DNA of 64,000 bases, from positions 56,817 to 120,816 of the forward strand of contig JAZNCI010000080.1 of the NCBI GenBank assembly GCA_045587485.1, written 5' to 3'. Made by a program: the position numbers and the translations under genes. The DNA is from SIG440 sp045587485 (GTDB taxonomy: Bacteria > Bacillota > Clostridia > Monoglobales > Monoglobaceae). Under the pieces are notes generated by a model. It was not told the origin of the DNA. It saw only the letters and a program-made list of their open reading frames with translations, and made no database searches. Positions 17,204-25,179 of the stretch are shown here, piece by piece (the first letter of the stretch is position 1; each line of letters opens with the position of its first letter).

Positions 17204-17662
17204 ATGAAAGCAATTATATTCAGTGATTCTCACCGCAGCTTTAATCCTATGGTGAAGGCAATAGAGAAGGAAGGCAAGGTTGATTTGATTATTCACGCAG
17301 GCGATGTTGTGGGTGATGCTGAGGATTTGCATATAATGCATCCAAGACAGGCGGTTGCTTATGTTAAAGGCAATAATGACTGGTGGGACAATTCTGCGCC
17401 TGAGGATAGATTTTTTGAATTTGACGGAGTGAAAATATTCTTGACTCACGGACATAATTACGGTGTGAAATACTCTCTTTCAAAGTTGATTCAAAAGGGC
17501 AAAAAAATGGGCGCGGATATTTGCATCTTCGGACACACACATATATCACACAATGAAATGCACGAAGGAATTACGTTATTTAATCCAGGGAGTGCAACCA
17601 AGAATTATGGTGTTCTTGATACAGATAAAGGGAGTTTTATCTTAAAAATCTGCGATATATAA
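17204..17662 (+). CDS. YfcE/MJ0936-family metallophosphoesterase
   Basis: 152 aa. The calcineurin-like metal site is complete: FSDSHR (about 6-11), HAGDVVGD (about 31-38), GNND (about 56-59), THGH (about 81-84) and GHTH (about 112-115). Family members are phosphodiesterases of unknown natural substrate. ATG 17204 has GAAAGG upstream. The gene is transcribed alone, toward the tRNA pair. Confidence 0.9.
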   Translation: MKAIIFSDSHRSFNPMVKAIEKEGKVDLIIHAGDVVGDAEDLHIMHPRQAVAYVKGNNDWWDNSAPEDRFFEFDGVKIFLTHGHNYGVKYSLSKLIQKGKKMGADICIFGHTHISHNEMHEGITLFNPGSATKNYGVLDTDKGSFILKICDI

Positions 17663-17691
17663 TCATTATAAAAAATATTTTAAAAAAAGTG

Positions 17692-17720
17692 TTGACAAGC
17701 TACTGTATTTATGGTATCAT
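17692..17720 (+). promoter_or_regulatory. Promoter of the tRNA-Thr/tRNA-Tyr pair
   Basis: TTGACA (17692-17697), 17-nt spacer ending TGG, TATCAT (17715-17720), about 40 nt before tRNA-Thr. Confidence 0.8.
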
Positions 17721-17761
17721 AGTTTTTGCTGGTCGCAAGAACAGCAAATTATATATGGTAA

Positions 17762-17837
17762 GCTGGTGTAGCTCAATTGGCAGAGCAGCTGATTTGTAAT
17801 CAGCAGGTTGCGGGTTCGAGTCCCATCACCAGCTCCA
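17762..17837 (+). tRNA. tRNA-Thr (anticodon TGT)
   Basis: 76 nt. Acceptor GCTGGTG pairs with CACCAGC, D arm TAGCTCAATTGGCAGAGCA, anticodon loop TTTGTAA, T arm GGTTCGAGTCC. The 3' CCA is encoded. Confidence 0.96.
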
Positions 17838-17844
17838 GTTATTT

Positions 17845-17929
17845 GGAGGGGTTCCCGAGTGGCCAAAGGGGGCAGACTGTAAATCTGTTGCGTCTCGCTT
17901 CGATGGTTCGAATCCATCTCCCTCCACCA
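17845..17929 (+). tRNA. tRNA-Tyr (anticodon GTA)
   Basis: 85 nt with the long variable arm expected for bacterial tRNA-Tyr. The acceptor GGAGGGG pairs with TCCCTCC, the anticodon loop is CTGTAAA, and CCA is encoded. It lies 7 nt after tRNA-Thr in the same transcript. Confidence 0.96.
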
Positions 17930-17930
17930 G

Positions 17931-17960
17931 AAAAAAGCACTTCTTCGGAAGTGCTTTTTT
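17931..17960 (+). terminator. Terminator of the tRNA pair
   Basis: GCACTTC (17937-17943), TTCG tetraloop, GAAGTGC (17948-17954), then six T. Confidence 0.93.
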
Positions 17961-17961
17961 C

Positions 17962-18048
17962 AATGAAATTTGTCTTCGGCAAGTGAAATACACTACGTGG
18001 ATGAAATATTGCTTCGAAATATGAAATATGCCTTGCAGCAACGAAATT
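17962..18048. repeat. Array of short GAAAT-flanked mini-hairpins
   Basis: TGAAAT or CGAAAT recurs at 17964, 17984, 18002, 18022 and 18042 (spacing 20, 18, 20, 20). Between them are small hairpin-like units, three of which carry a TTCG or TACG tetraloop-like centre. The array lies between the tRNA terminator and the 3' end of the LysR gene. Confidence 0.6.
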
Positions 18049-18097
18049 TATATCATTAGTTCAAGGTAGACACAGATAAATACGTCGCAACAAGCTG

Positions 18098-19036
18098 CTA
18101 TTGTTCCATTGTATTAAGTTCAATAAACTTCTGGCATGCTGTTGATAGATAGTGGTTACTCTTTCGATAGAAAAAAATTTTTCTTGTTACTTCTTTGTCA
18201 GCGAGCTTATAATAATATAGCTGTTTTTCAGTGTCCGTGTATTTTATTAAAGTATCGCTTACAAAGGATACGCCTGCACCTGTACGGGAAATGTTGTATG
18301 CGGTAACTTGTTGATCAAGAAAAAATATGGTCTTTGGTCTTAGGTTATGTTTTTTGAAAAGGATATTTGCACGCTTGCCGGTATCATTTTCCGGATTAAG
18401 TAAAATAAAAGAGCAGTCGCAAAATTGCTTAAGGTCTACGTTGTATTTATCTGACAGATGTTTTTCTGATTTAATATCTTTTGCACTTAAACGATATTTT
18501 GCCAATTTGTCATTGATGGGTAAATCACGAGGAACAGCCAAAATAAGATTTTCTGTTTTATATACAGTTGATTTTATTGCAGCATTATCTATGACAGCGT
18601 TGTCAATTATTATATCAATGGTGCCAAGACTGAGTTTTTCCATAAGGTTTTTTGTACTATCTTCGACAATTTCAAAAGTGACATCAGGGTAAATACTATT
18701 AAAGTTAGATATCATAAAGGGGAGCAGAAAAGATGCAAACAGACTGCTGCCACCTATTTTGACAGAACCACAAACCCTATTGGTGAAATCTGATATATAT
18801 CTTTCAAAACTATATTCTTTTTCTTTGATTTCAAGAGCATAGCGTATATATTCCCGACCTGCTTCAGTCAAAGAAATGGGAGAAGTCGAACGATCAAATA
18901 GAGGCAAGGAAATTCGGTCTTCTATTCTTTTGACAGAAGCGCTAAGTGATGGTTGGGAAACATAGAGTCGTTGTGCCGCTTTGGAAAAACTACCTTCTTC
19001 ATAGATAGCAATGATATAATGCTTATTAGTAAACAT
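18098..19036 (-). CDS. LysR-family transcriptional regulator
   Basis: 312 aa. The N-terminal winged helix-turn-helix (about 1-60) contains GSFSKAAQRLYVSQPSLSAS and ends FDRSTSPISLTEAGREYI; the C-terminal periplasmic-binding-like effector domain spans about 88-300. It is divergent from aspA with a 120-nt gap, the classic arrangement for a LysR regulator of its neighbour. Control of aspA by an aspartate- or fumarate-related signal is an inference. ATG 19036 has GAGGTG 6 nt upstream. Confidence 0.88.
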   Translation of the reverse strand: MFTNKHYIIAIYEEGSFSKAAQRLYVSQPSLSASVKRIEDRISLPLFDRSTSPISLTEAGREYIRYALEIKEKEYSFERYISDFTNRVCGSVKIGGSSLFASFLLPFMISNFNSIYPDVTFEIVEDSTKNLMEKLSLGTIDIIIDNAVIDNAAIKSTVYKTENLILAVPRDLPINDKLAKYRLSAKDIKSEKHLSDKYNVDLKQFCDCSFILLNPENDTGKRANILFKKHNLRPKTIFFLDQQVTAYNISRTGAGVSFVSDTLIKYTDTEKQLYYYKLADKEVTRKIFFYRKSNHYLSTACQKFIELNTMEQ

Positions 19037-19156
19037 AAAGCCCACCTCATATAACTTTCGAATTATATATAATATATTTTAATATGTATTTGATTATATA
19101 ACAAAATTGGTATAAAATCAAGAGCAGAAAAAATAATTTTAGGTGAGGTAATTACA

Positions 19157-20536
19157 ATGATGCAATTTAGAAATGAATATGATTCAATTGGAATGAAAGA
19201 GGTACCGATTGATGCTTATTACGGAGTACAATCACTGCGTGCAGCAGAAAATTTTAGAATTACAGGCACAAAGGTGCATCCAGAGATGATAAAAGCCATA
19301 GCTGAGATTAAAAAAGCAGCAGCGATTGCTAACGAAAAGGCAGGAGTTATAGAAAAAAAGATTGCAGATGCAATAACTAAAGCCTGTGAGGAAATACTTG
19401 AAGGAAAATTTGTCGAATATTTTATTGTGGATTCAATACAGGGCGGTGCGGGAACATCTCTGAATATGAACGCAAACGAGGTTATTGCAAATCGTGCTAT
19501 TGAAATTTTGGGCGGTAATAAGGGTGACTATAAGATTGTTCATCCTAATGATCATGTAAACTGCGCTCAATCTACCAATGATGCATATCCTAGTGCAGGC
19601 AGAATTACAACTATAAGACTTTTAAAGAAGGTTATTAAACAGCTTGACACACTTTATAATACATTTATGGAAAAAGCTGTCGATTACAGGGATGTTATTA
19701 AAATGGGACGCACTGAAATGCAGGATGCGGTTCCGATTAGCTTTGGACAAGTTTTTCATGCATATGCATCTGCGATTAAGAGGGATAAGGAACGATTTGC
19801 ACTTGCTTTAGGTGAAATGGCAAAGCTTAATATGGGTGGTACAGCGGTAGGTACAGGCATCAATGCTGATCAGAAGTATATAGAAACTATAGTGCCTATT
19901 CTGGCTGAAATTACAAACCTTCCTTTGGTCCAGGCAGATGACCTTGTCGATGCAACACAAAACCTTGATTCTTTTGTATATGTATCTGGTATTATCAAAT
20001 CATGTGCGACCACACTTTCCAAGATTTCAAATGATTTAAGACTGATGTCTTCGGGACCACGAACGGGTTTTGCAGAAATTAATCTTACTCCTAAACAGAA
20101 TGGCTCGTCTATTATGCCCGGCAAAATTAATCCGGTTATTCCTGAAGTTATGAATCAAATATGCTTTAATGTAATAGGAAATGATACCACTATTACGTAT
20201 GCATCAGAAGCAGGGCAGCTGGAATTGAATGCGTTTGAACCAATTATCTTTCGATGCCTTTTTGAATCTCTTGATACATTGTGCAACGGTGTGGAGATTT
20301 TTGTTAAAGAGTGCGTAAGTGAACTGACAGTTAATCCCATACAGTGCAAGTCGAACCTTGACAGAAGTATAAGCATCATTACAGCGCTTTGTCCATATAT
20401 TGGTTACACCAAAGCATCTTCTCTGGCTAAGCAAGCACTTAATAAAAACAAAAACATTCGTGATATAGTAATTGAAGAGAATATTATGACAGAGGAAGAA
20501 ATAGACAAGCTGTTAGAACCTGACAACATGATATAA
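19157..20536 (+). CDS. aspA: Aspartate ammonia-lyase
   Basis: 459 aa. It catalyses reversible deamination of aspartate to fumarate, giving fumarate for anaerobic respiration or nitrogen from aspartate. The fumarase/aspartase signature GSSIMPGKINPV (about 316-327) is intact, as are GGAGTS (about 96-101), the TNDAYPS motif (about 141-147) and TEMQDAVP (about 187-194). Aspartase is favoured over fumarase by the overall match. ATG 19157 has GAGG 8 nt upstream. It is divergent from the LysR gene. Confidence 0.92.
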   Translation: MMQFRNEYDSIGMKEVPIDAYYGVQSLRAAENFRITGTKVHPEMIKAIAEIKKAAAIANEKAGVIEKKIADAITKACEEILEGKFVEYFIVDSIQGGAGTSLNMNANEVIANRAIEILGGNKGDYKIVHPNDHVNCAQSTNDAYPSAGRITTIRLLKKVIKQLDTLYNTFMEKAVDYRDVIKMGRTEMQDAVPISFGQVFHAYASAIKRDKERFALALGEMAKLNMGGTAVGTGINADQKYIETIVPILAEITNLPLVQADDLVDATQNLDSFVYVSGIIKSCATTLSKISNDLRLMSSGPRTGFAEINLTPKQNGSSIMPGKINPVIPEVMNQICFNVIGNDTTITYASEAGQLELNAFEPIIFRCLFESLDTLCNGVEIFVKECVSELTVNPIQCKSNLDRSISIITALCPYIGYTKASSLAKQALNKNKNIRDIVIEENIMTEEEIDKLLEPDNMI

Positions 20537-20654
20537 TATATAATTTTAAATAAGTGTTTGAAAATGATTTACATACCAAATGAATTGAAATAATTTCGCT
20601 TTGCACAAATGTGCAAAATTCAGATAAAAAAATACAATAACCCTGCTTTCCAAA

Positions 20655-20686
20655 ACAAAAAATCCTATCGTATGATAGGATTTTTT
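20655..20686. terminator. Shared terminator of aspA and tRNA-Ser
   Basis: AATCCTATC (20661-20669), GTAT loop, GATAGGATT (20674-20682), with A-rich and T-rich flanks that give a T tract on both strands. Confidence 0.85.
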
Positions 20687-20778
20687 TGGAGGAGAGGATG
20701 GGATTCGAACCCACGGTGCGCTATAAACGCACACAGCATTTCCAATGCTGCGCCTTAAACCATCTCGACCACCTCTCC
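20687..20778 (-). tRNA. tRNA-Ser (anticodon GGA)
   Basis: 92 nt on the minus strand. Acceptor GGAGAGG pairs with CCTCTCC, the anticodon loop is TTGGAAA, there is a long variable arm typical of serine tRNA, the T arm is GGTTCGAATCC, and CCA is encoded. Confidence 0.96.
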
Positions 20779-20789
20779 AAGACCATCAT

Positions 20790-20818
20790 ATTATACTACG
20801 ATTTTCTGAAAAAATCAA
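20790..20818 (-). promoter_or_regulatory. Promoter of tRNA-Ser
   Basis: Minus strand: TTGATT (20818-20813), 17-nt spacer, TATAAT (20795-20790). Confidence 0.75.
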
Positions 20819-20822
20819 TAGT

Positions 20823-20850
20823 TTGAATAAAATTTTTTCGGATATACTAT
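20823..20850 (+). promoter_or_regulatory. Possible promoter of the HPr gene
   Basis: TTGAAT (20823-20828), 16-nt spacer, TACTAT (20845-20850). The match is moderate. Confidence 0.4.
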
Positions 20851-20886
20851 ACAGGATAATATATTTTGAAAAGAGGTTAAGGGATA

Positions 20887-21144
20887 ATGAAGCAAATTAC
20901 TTATAAAATTAAAGATGAAGTAGGAATTCACGCAAGGCCGGCAGGGCTTTTGGTAAAAAAAGCGTCCGAGTTTTCATCTGAAATATTAATAGAAAAGGGA
21001 GATAAATCGGTTGATGCAAAAAAGATATTTGGTGTTATGTCCATAGGTGCCAAATGCGGAGATGAGATAAGACTAAATATAAATGGTGCCGACGAGGAGC
21101 AAGCAGCTCAGGAACTTTCAAGGTTTCTTGCGGAAAATTTATAG
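20887..21144 (+). CDS. HPr-family phosphocarrier protein lacking Ser-46
   Basis: 85 aa, the length of HPr. The phosphoryl-accepting His-15 is in GIHARPAG (13-20), so PEP-dependent phosphotransfer should be possible. The HPr-kinase target Ser-46 of Bacillus HPr is Lys here (AKKIFGVMSIGA, 44-55), so regulation by HprK at that site is excluded if the alignment holds. The gene is alone, without enzyme I or other PTS genes nearby. It could serve a sugar PTS encoded elsewhere or a regulatory phosphorelay. Confidence 0.88.
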   Translation: MKQITYKIKDEVGIHARPAGLLVKKASEFSSEILIEKGDKSVDAKKIFGVMSIGAKCGDEIRLNINGADEEQAAQELSRFLAENL

Positions 21145-21155
21145 GGGTGGTTATG

Positions 21156-21192
21156 CGGATATGCTATTTGGGCATATCCGTTTTGTGTTTTT
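21156..21192 (+). terminator. Probable terminator of the HPr gene
   Basis: CGGATATGC (21156-21164) / GCATATCCG (21172-21180) followed by an interrupted T tract. Confidence 0.75.
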
Positions 21193-21279
21193 CAAACCAA
21201 AAGCTTCCTTATTTTATATAATGCATCTTGGACTGAAAAAAATAATGTTAAAAAAATTAAGAAAAATTTAAAAAAGTAC

Positions 21280-21309
21280 TTGACTTTTATTGAAAAGTTA
21301 TAGTATAAT
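21280..21309 (+). promoter_or_regulatory. Main promoter of the S10 ribosomal operon
   Basis: TTGACT (21280-21285), 18-nt spacer, TATAAT (21304-21309). It leaves a leader of ~300 nt before rpsJ. Confidence 0.8.
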
Positions 21310-21315
21310 AGTTGA

Positions 21316-21612
21316 GCGTGACAAAGACATACGATGATTCCGGAGGTAGCAGACCTTGATTTATCAGGGTGCTGGAAATTTCGGAGGAGATTGTCCGGTT
21401 TTCAAAACAGGGCGGAAGGTCACACTTTCAATTGAATACAGCAAGATTTACGGGCTCAGTATGCTGGTGGGCTCGGATTGTGTTGTGTTTATGCCCCGAA
21501 ACCGCATCTTTGTGAAAGCAAAAGTAAAGGTTCGGGTTTTATTATTTAGCTGTGCGAAACGCCCGGCACAGCGGAAGAAAATCAAAAGTAATTTTTGAAG
21601 GAGGGTACAACA
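21316..21612 (+). promoter_or_regulatory. Long structured leader of the S10 operon
   Basis: About 300 nt with no convincing gene; an open frame of 80 codons at 21356 has no good ribosome binding site. The 3' part (21533-21576) holds an element also found before rplX: CGGG, 17 nt, GCGAAACGCCCGG, 4 nt, GCGGAA. GCTGTGC/GCACAGC around it forms an extra stem. S10 leaders are sites of r-protein feedback in other bacteria; the regulator here is unknown. Confidence 0.55.
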
Positions 21613-21921
21613 ATGGCAGCTGAGAAGATCAGAATCAGACTTAAGGCTTATGACCACAATCTTATCGACCAGAGTGCTGAAAAGATTGTTGAAACAGCCA
21701 AGAGAACAGGAGCTAAGGTTTCAGGACCTATCCCGCTCCCCACAAAGAAGGAAGTCGTTACAATCCTCAGAGCGGTTCACAAGTATAAAGACAGTCGTGA
21801 GCAGTTCGAGCTGAGAACTCACAAGAGATTGATCGACGTTTTGGCACCCAACGCCAAGACAATTGACGCACTTAAGCACCTTGATTTGCCGGCAGGTGTA
21901 GACATCGAGCTCAAGATATAG
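21613..21921 (+). CDS. rpsJ: 30S ribosomal protein S10
   Basis: 102 aa. A component of the 30S head that also joins NusB in antitermination complexes. The core IRIRLKAYDH, GPIPLPTKKE and RTHKRLIDVL motifs are present. The start is the ATG at 21613, after a GGAGGG ribosome binding site. It is the first gene of the S10 operon; no str-operon genes (rpsL, rpsG, fusA, tuf) precede it. Confidence 0.98.
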   Translation: MAAEKIRIRLKAYDHNLIDQSAEKIVETAKRTGAKVSGPIPLPTKKEVVTILRAVHKYKDSREQFELRTHKRLIDVLAPNAKTIDALKHLDLPAGVDIELKI

Positions 21922-22030
21922 TTTTGGGTATTTTCGGTAAAAAATATGGTCATGTTGGCGGAATACGTCAACCAATAACCCGCATGTATGTTTGATTTCA
22001 AACCGATGCGTGTGAATAGGAGGAAAAATT

Positions 22031-22666
22031 ATGAAAAAAGCAATCTTAGGCAAAAAACTTGGTATGACACAGATTTTTGCAGAAGACGGTGCACTCATCC
22101 CTGTTACAGTAATTGAAGCAGGTCCCTGCAGTGTAGTTCAGAAGAAGACAGCTGAAGTTGACGGTTATGTTGCAGTTCAGGTTGGCTTCGAGGACAAGAG
22201 AGAAAAGTTAGTAAACAAGCCTATGAAGGGTCACTTTGCAAAAGCAGGTGTTGCTCCCAAGAGATATCTCAAAGAGCTTAAGCTTGACAATGCAGCTGAA
22301 ATGAATGTTGGCGACGAAATCAAGGTTGATATTTTTGAAGCAGGCGACATTCTTGATGTAACCGGCATCAGCAAAGGTCATGGATATGCAGGCACAATCA
22401 AGAGATGGGGAACTCACAGAGGTCCTATGACTCACGGTAGCCATTATCACAGAGGCCCTGGTTCATTGGGTGCTTGTTCTTCACCCTCGCGTGTGTTCAA
22501 GGGCAAAAAGCTCCCCGGACATTATGGTGTAGACAAGGTTACAATCCAGAACCTCAGTCTTGTTAAGGTAGATACAGAACGCAACCTTCTTTTGGTTAAG
22601 GGATCAGTTCCCGGCCCCAAGGGTGGATTGTTGGTAGTTAAGAACGCAGTTAAGGCTAATGCCTAA
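22031..22666 (+). CDS. rplC: 50S ribosomal protein L3
   Basis: 211 aa. An early-assembly 50S protein near the peptidyl transferase centre. It shows the N-terminal LGKKLGMTQIF motif and the extended loop SHYHRGPGSLGACSSPSRVF. It follows rpsJ after a 109-nt gap containing a small CGCAT/ATGCG hairpin, then AGGAGG. Confidence 0.98.
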   Translation: MKKAILGKKLGMTQIFAEDGALIPVTVIEAGPCSVVQKKTAEVDGYVAVQVGFEDKREKLVNKPMKGHFAKAGVAPKRYLKELKLDNAAEMNVGDEIKVDIFEAGDILDVTGISKGHGYAGTIKRWGTHRGPMTHGSHYHRGPGSLGACSSPSRVFKGKKLPGHYGVDKVTIQNLSLVKVDTERNLLLVKGSVPGPKGGLLVVKNAVKANA

Positions 22667-22691
22667 GCTGAGAGAGAGGAGGATATAAGAT

Positions 22692-23315
22692 ATGCCTACA
22701 GTAGCTTTATATAACACAACCGGTGCTAAGGTTGGTGATATAGAATTAAATGATAGCGTGTTTGGCGTAGAGGTGAGAACCGACGTTATGCACGAAGTAG
22801 TAGTAAACTACTTAGCAAATCAAAGACAGGGCACACAGAGCACAAAGACTCGTACAGAAGTCAGCGGCGGTGGCATTAAGCCCTGGAGACAGAAAGGCAC
22901 AGGTCGTGCAAGACAGGGTAGTATCCGTGCTCCACAGTGGGTTGGTGGCGGTGTAGCGCTTGGTCCCAAGCCCAGAGATTACAGATACTCAGTAAACAAG
23001 AAGGTTAGAAGACTTGCTCTTAAGTCAGCTCTTTCTTCAAAGGTAATTGACGGCGACATCATCGTTCTTGAAGATCTTAAACTTGATGAAATCAAGACAA
23101 GCCGTATGGCTGAAATCCTTAAGAACCTTGGCGTTACTGAAAAAGCCCTCATTGTACTTCCTGAGAACGACAAGAACGTTGTTTTTTCAGCAAGAAACAT
23201 TGAAGGTGTTGACACAACATTTGTTGGAGCAATCAACACATACGAGGTGCTGAAGTCTACAAAGTGCATTATTGTTAAGGATGCAGTTGCAAAACTCGAG
23301 GAGGTGTACGCATAA
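22692..23315 (+). CDS. rplD: 50S ribosomal protein L4
   Basis: 207 aa. A 50S protein lining the exit tunnel; in enteric bacteria it also represses the S10 operon. The tunnel loop GGGIKPWRQKGTGRARQG (about 56-73) is intact. The stop codon overlaps the rplW start by one base. Confidence 0.98.
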   Translation: MPTVALYNTTGAKVGDIELNDSVFGVEVRTDVMHEVVVNYLANQRQGTQSTKTRTEVSGGGIKPWRQKGTGRARQGSIRAPQWVGGGVALGPKPRDYRYSVNKKVRRLALKSALSSKVIDGDIIVLEDLKLDEIKTSRMAEILKNLGVTEKALIVLPENDKNVVFSARNIEGVDTTFVGAINTYEVLKSTKCIIVKDAVAKLEEVYA

Positions 23316-23605
23316 TGAAAATGACATCTCATGATATTATAAAAAGACCTATCATTACAGAGCAGAGTATGGAAGGCGTTGCAGATAAGAAGTACACTTT
23401 CGAGGTTGCCTCAGCTGCTAACAAGATCCAGATTAAGAAGGCTGTTGAAGAAATCTTCAAAGTAAAAGTTCAGAAGGTAACAACAATCAACTATATGGGC
23501 AAAACCAAGAGAATGGGCGTTCATATAGGTAAGAGAGCTGACTGGAAAAAGGCAATCGTTAAGCTTACAGCAGACAGCAAGACAATCGAGTTGTTCGAGA
23601 ACTAA
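23315..23605 (+). CDS. rplW: 50S ribosomal protein L23
   Basis: 96 aa. It sits at the tunnel exit and is the docking site for trigger factor and SRP. The start SHDIIKRPIITEQS and KVTTINYMGKTKRMG motifs are typical. It is coupled to rplD by a one-base overlap (TAATG). Confidence 0.97.
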   Translation: MKMTSHDIIKRPIITEQSMEGVADKKYTFEVASAANKIQIKKAVEEIFKVKVQKVTTINYMGKTKRMGVHIGKRADWKKAIVKLTADSKTIELFEN

Positions 23606-23642
23606 TAAGCCACGAAAAATCGTAGATTAAGGAGATGTAAAA

Positions 23643-24476
23643 ATGGGAATTAGAAAATATAATCCTACAACACCTTCGCTGCGTCAGATGACTGTTTCTA
23701 CATTCGAGGAAATCGACAAGAAGGAACCCGAAAGAGCGCTTCTTCGTCCCCTCAAGAGCAAAGCTGGTCGTAACTCATACGGCAGAATAACAGTTAGACA
23801 CCGCGGCGGCGGTACAAAGAGAAAATACAGAGTAATCGATTTCAAGAGAAACAAAGACGGTATGCCCGCAACAGTTATCGCAATCGAGTACGATCCTAAC
23901 CGCAGTGCAAACATTGCACTTCTTCAGTACGAAGACGGAGTTAGGACATATATCATTGCTCCTGTTTCTTTGAAGAAGGGTGACATAGTTGTATCAGGCA
24001 AGGGCGCGGATATCAAGCCCGGTAACACACTTGAGATTGCTGATATCCCTGTTGGTACACTTGTTTACAACATTGAACTTTATCCCGGCAAGGGCGGACA
24101 GCTCGTTCGCAGCGCAGGCGTTTTTGCACAGCTGATGGCTAAGGAAAACGGCTATGCTCAGGTAAGACTTCCATCCGGTGAAGTTAGACTTGTTCGTCTT
24201 GACTGTCGTGCTAGCATAGGTCAGGTTGGCAACACAGATTATGAAAATATCAACCTTGGTAAAGCCGGCAGAAAGCGTCATATGGGCTTCAGACCCACAG
24301 TTCGTGGTGTTGTTATGAACCCGAATGACCATCCTCACGGTGGTGGTGAAGGTAAGTCACCTATCGGTAGACCCTCACCTGTTACTCCCTGGGGTAAACC
24401 TGCTCTCGGTTACAAAACCAGAGACAAGAAGAATAAGACAGATAAGTTTATCGTTAAGCGTCGTAACGCGAAATAA
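23643..24476 (+). CDS. rplB: 50S ribosomal protein L2
   Basis: 277 aa. A core 50S protein needed for subunit joining. It shows the N-terminal GIRKYNPTTPS, the GRNSYGRITVRHRGGG region and the C-terminal NPNDHPHGGGEGKSPIGR motif containing the conserved histidine. Confidence 0.98.
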   Translation: MGIRKYNPTTPSLRQMTVSTFEEIDKKEPERALLRPLKSKAGRNSYGRITVRHRGGGTKRKYRVIDFKRNKDGMPATVIAIEYDPNRSANIALLQYEDGVRTYIIAPVSLKKGDIVVSGKGADIKPGNTLEIADIPVGTLVYNIELYPGKGGQLVRSAGVFAQLMAKENGYAQVRLPSGEVRLVRLDCRASIGQVGNTDYENINLGKAGRKRHMGFRPTVRGVVMNPNDHPHGGGEGKSPIGRPSPVTPWGKPALGYKTRDKKNKTDKFIVKRRNAK

Positions 24477-24494
24477 TTTTAAGGAGGTCACTTC

Positions 24495-24767
24495 ATGGGT
24501 CGTAGTATTAAAAAAGGACCTTTCGTTGATGCGAAGTTGATTGCAAAGATTGAAGCAATGAACGAGAAGAACGAAAAAGTCGTTATTAAAACTTGGTCAA
24601 GAGCATCTACTATATTCCCTGAAATGGTTGGTCACACAATTGCAGTTTATGACGGAAGAAAGCATGTTCCCGTATATGTTACAGAGGATATGGTAGGTCA
24701 TAAGCTCGGAGAATTTGCTCCAACCAGAACTTACAAAGGTCATGCAGGTGCTAAAACTTCTAAGTAA
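24495..24767 (+). CDS. rpsS: 30S ribosomal protein S19
   Basis: 90 aa. It sits in the 30S head near the A site and pairs with S13. MGRSIKKGPFVD at the start and VGHKLGEFAPTRTYKGH near the C-terminus are diagnostic. An AAGGAGGT ribosome binding site lies 6 nt before the ATG. Confidence 0.97.
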   Translation: MGRSIKKGPFVDAKLIAKIEAMNEKNEKVVIKTWSRASTIFPEMVGHTIAVYDGRKHVPVYVTEDMVGHKLGEFAPTRTYKGHAGAKTSK

Positions 24768-24819
24768 TCGCAAGATTCTTAAGTTTTCTGTTAATTAATA
24801 GGAAAGGAGCTGCAGAGCA

Positions 24820-25155
24820 ATGGAAGCAGTAGCAAAGGTTACTCACGTACGCATCGCTCCAAGAAAGGTGCGTATAGTTATAGACTTAATAAGAAACAAG
24901 CCAGTTGGCGTTGCCCTTGGTATTCTTAGAAATACACCCAAGGCTGCAAGCCCGGTTGTTGAAAAGTTGTTGAGGTCTGCTATGGCAAATGCTGAAAACA
25001 ACTGCAATATGAACGTTGAAAATCTTTATGTTTCAGAAGTATTCGCTGATCAGGGCCCCACACTCAAGAGAGTACAGGCCAGAGCACAGGGACGCGCCTT
25101 CAGAATCAACAAGAAGACAAGTCACATCACTTTGAAACTTAAAGAAATGGAATAA
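24820..25155 (+). CDS. rplV: 50S ribosomal protein L22
   Basis: 111 aa. It contacts all domains of 23S rRNA and reaches into the exit tunnel. The motif RIAPRKVRIVIDLIRNKPV opens the protein and the tunnel hairpin RVQARAQGRAFRINKKTSH lies near the C-terminus. Confidence 0.97.
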   Translation: MEAVAKVTHVRIAPRKVRIVIDLIRNKPVGVALGILRNTPKAASPVVEKLLRSAMANAENNCNMNVENLYVSEVFADQGPTLKRVQARAQGRAFRINKKTSHITLKLKEME

Positions 25156-25179
25156 TATTGAAAAAGGAGGTAATTTAGC

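Noticed and set aside
17717..18041. Open frames on the minus strand across the tRNA pair
   Set aside because: They are the usual spurious translations of tRNA genes (for example a run containing GDGTRTRN); both tRNAs are clear on the plus strand.
17962..18048. CRISPR array
   Set aside because: Only a 5-6 base flank is conserved and the period is 18-20 nt, far too short for repeat plus spacer.
21356..21598. 80-codon open frame in the S10 leader
   Set aside because: No usable ribosome binding site; it spans the conserved leader motif shared with rplX, and its product is basic and low in sequence logic. Treated as leader RNA.
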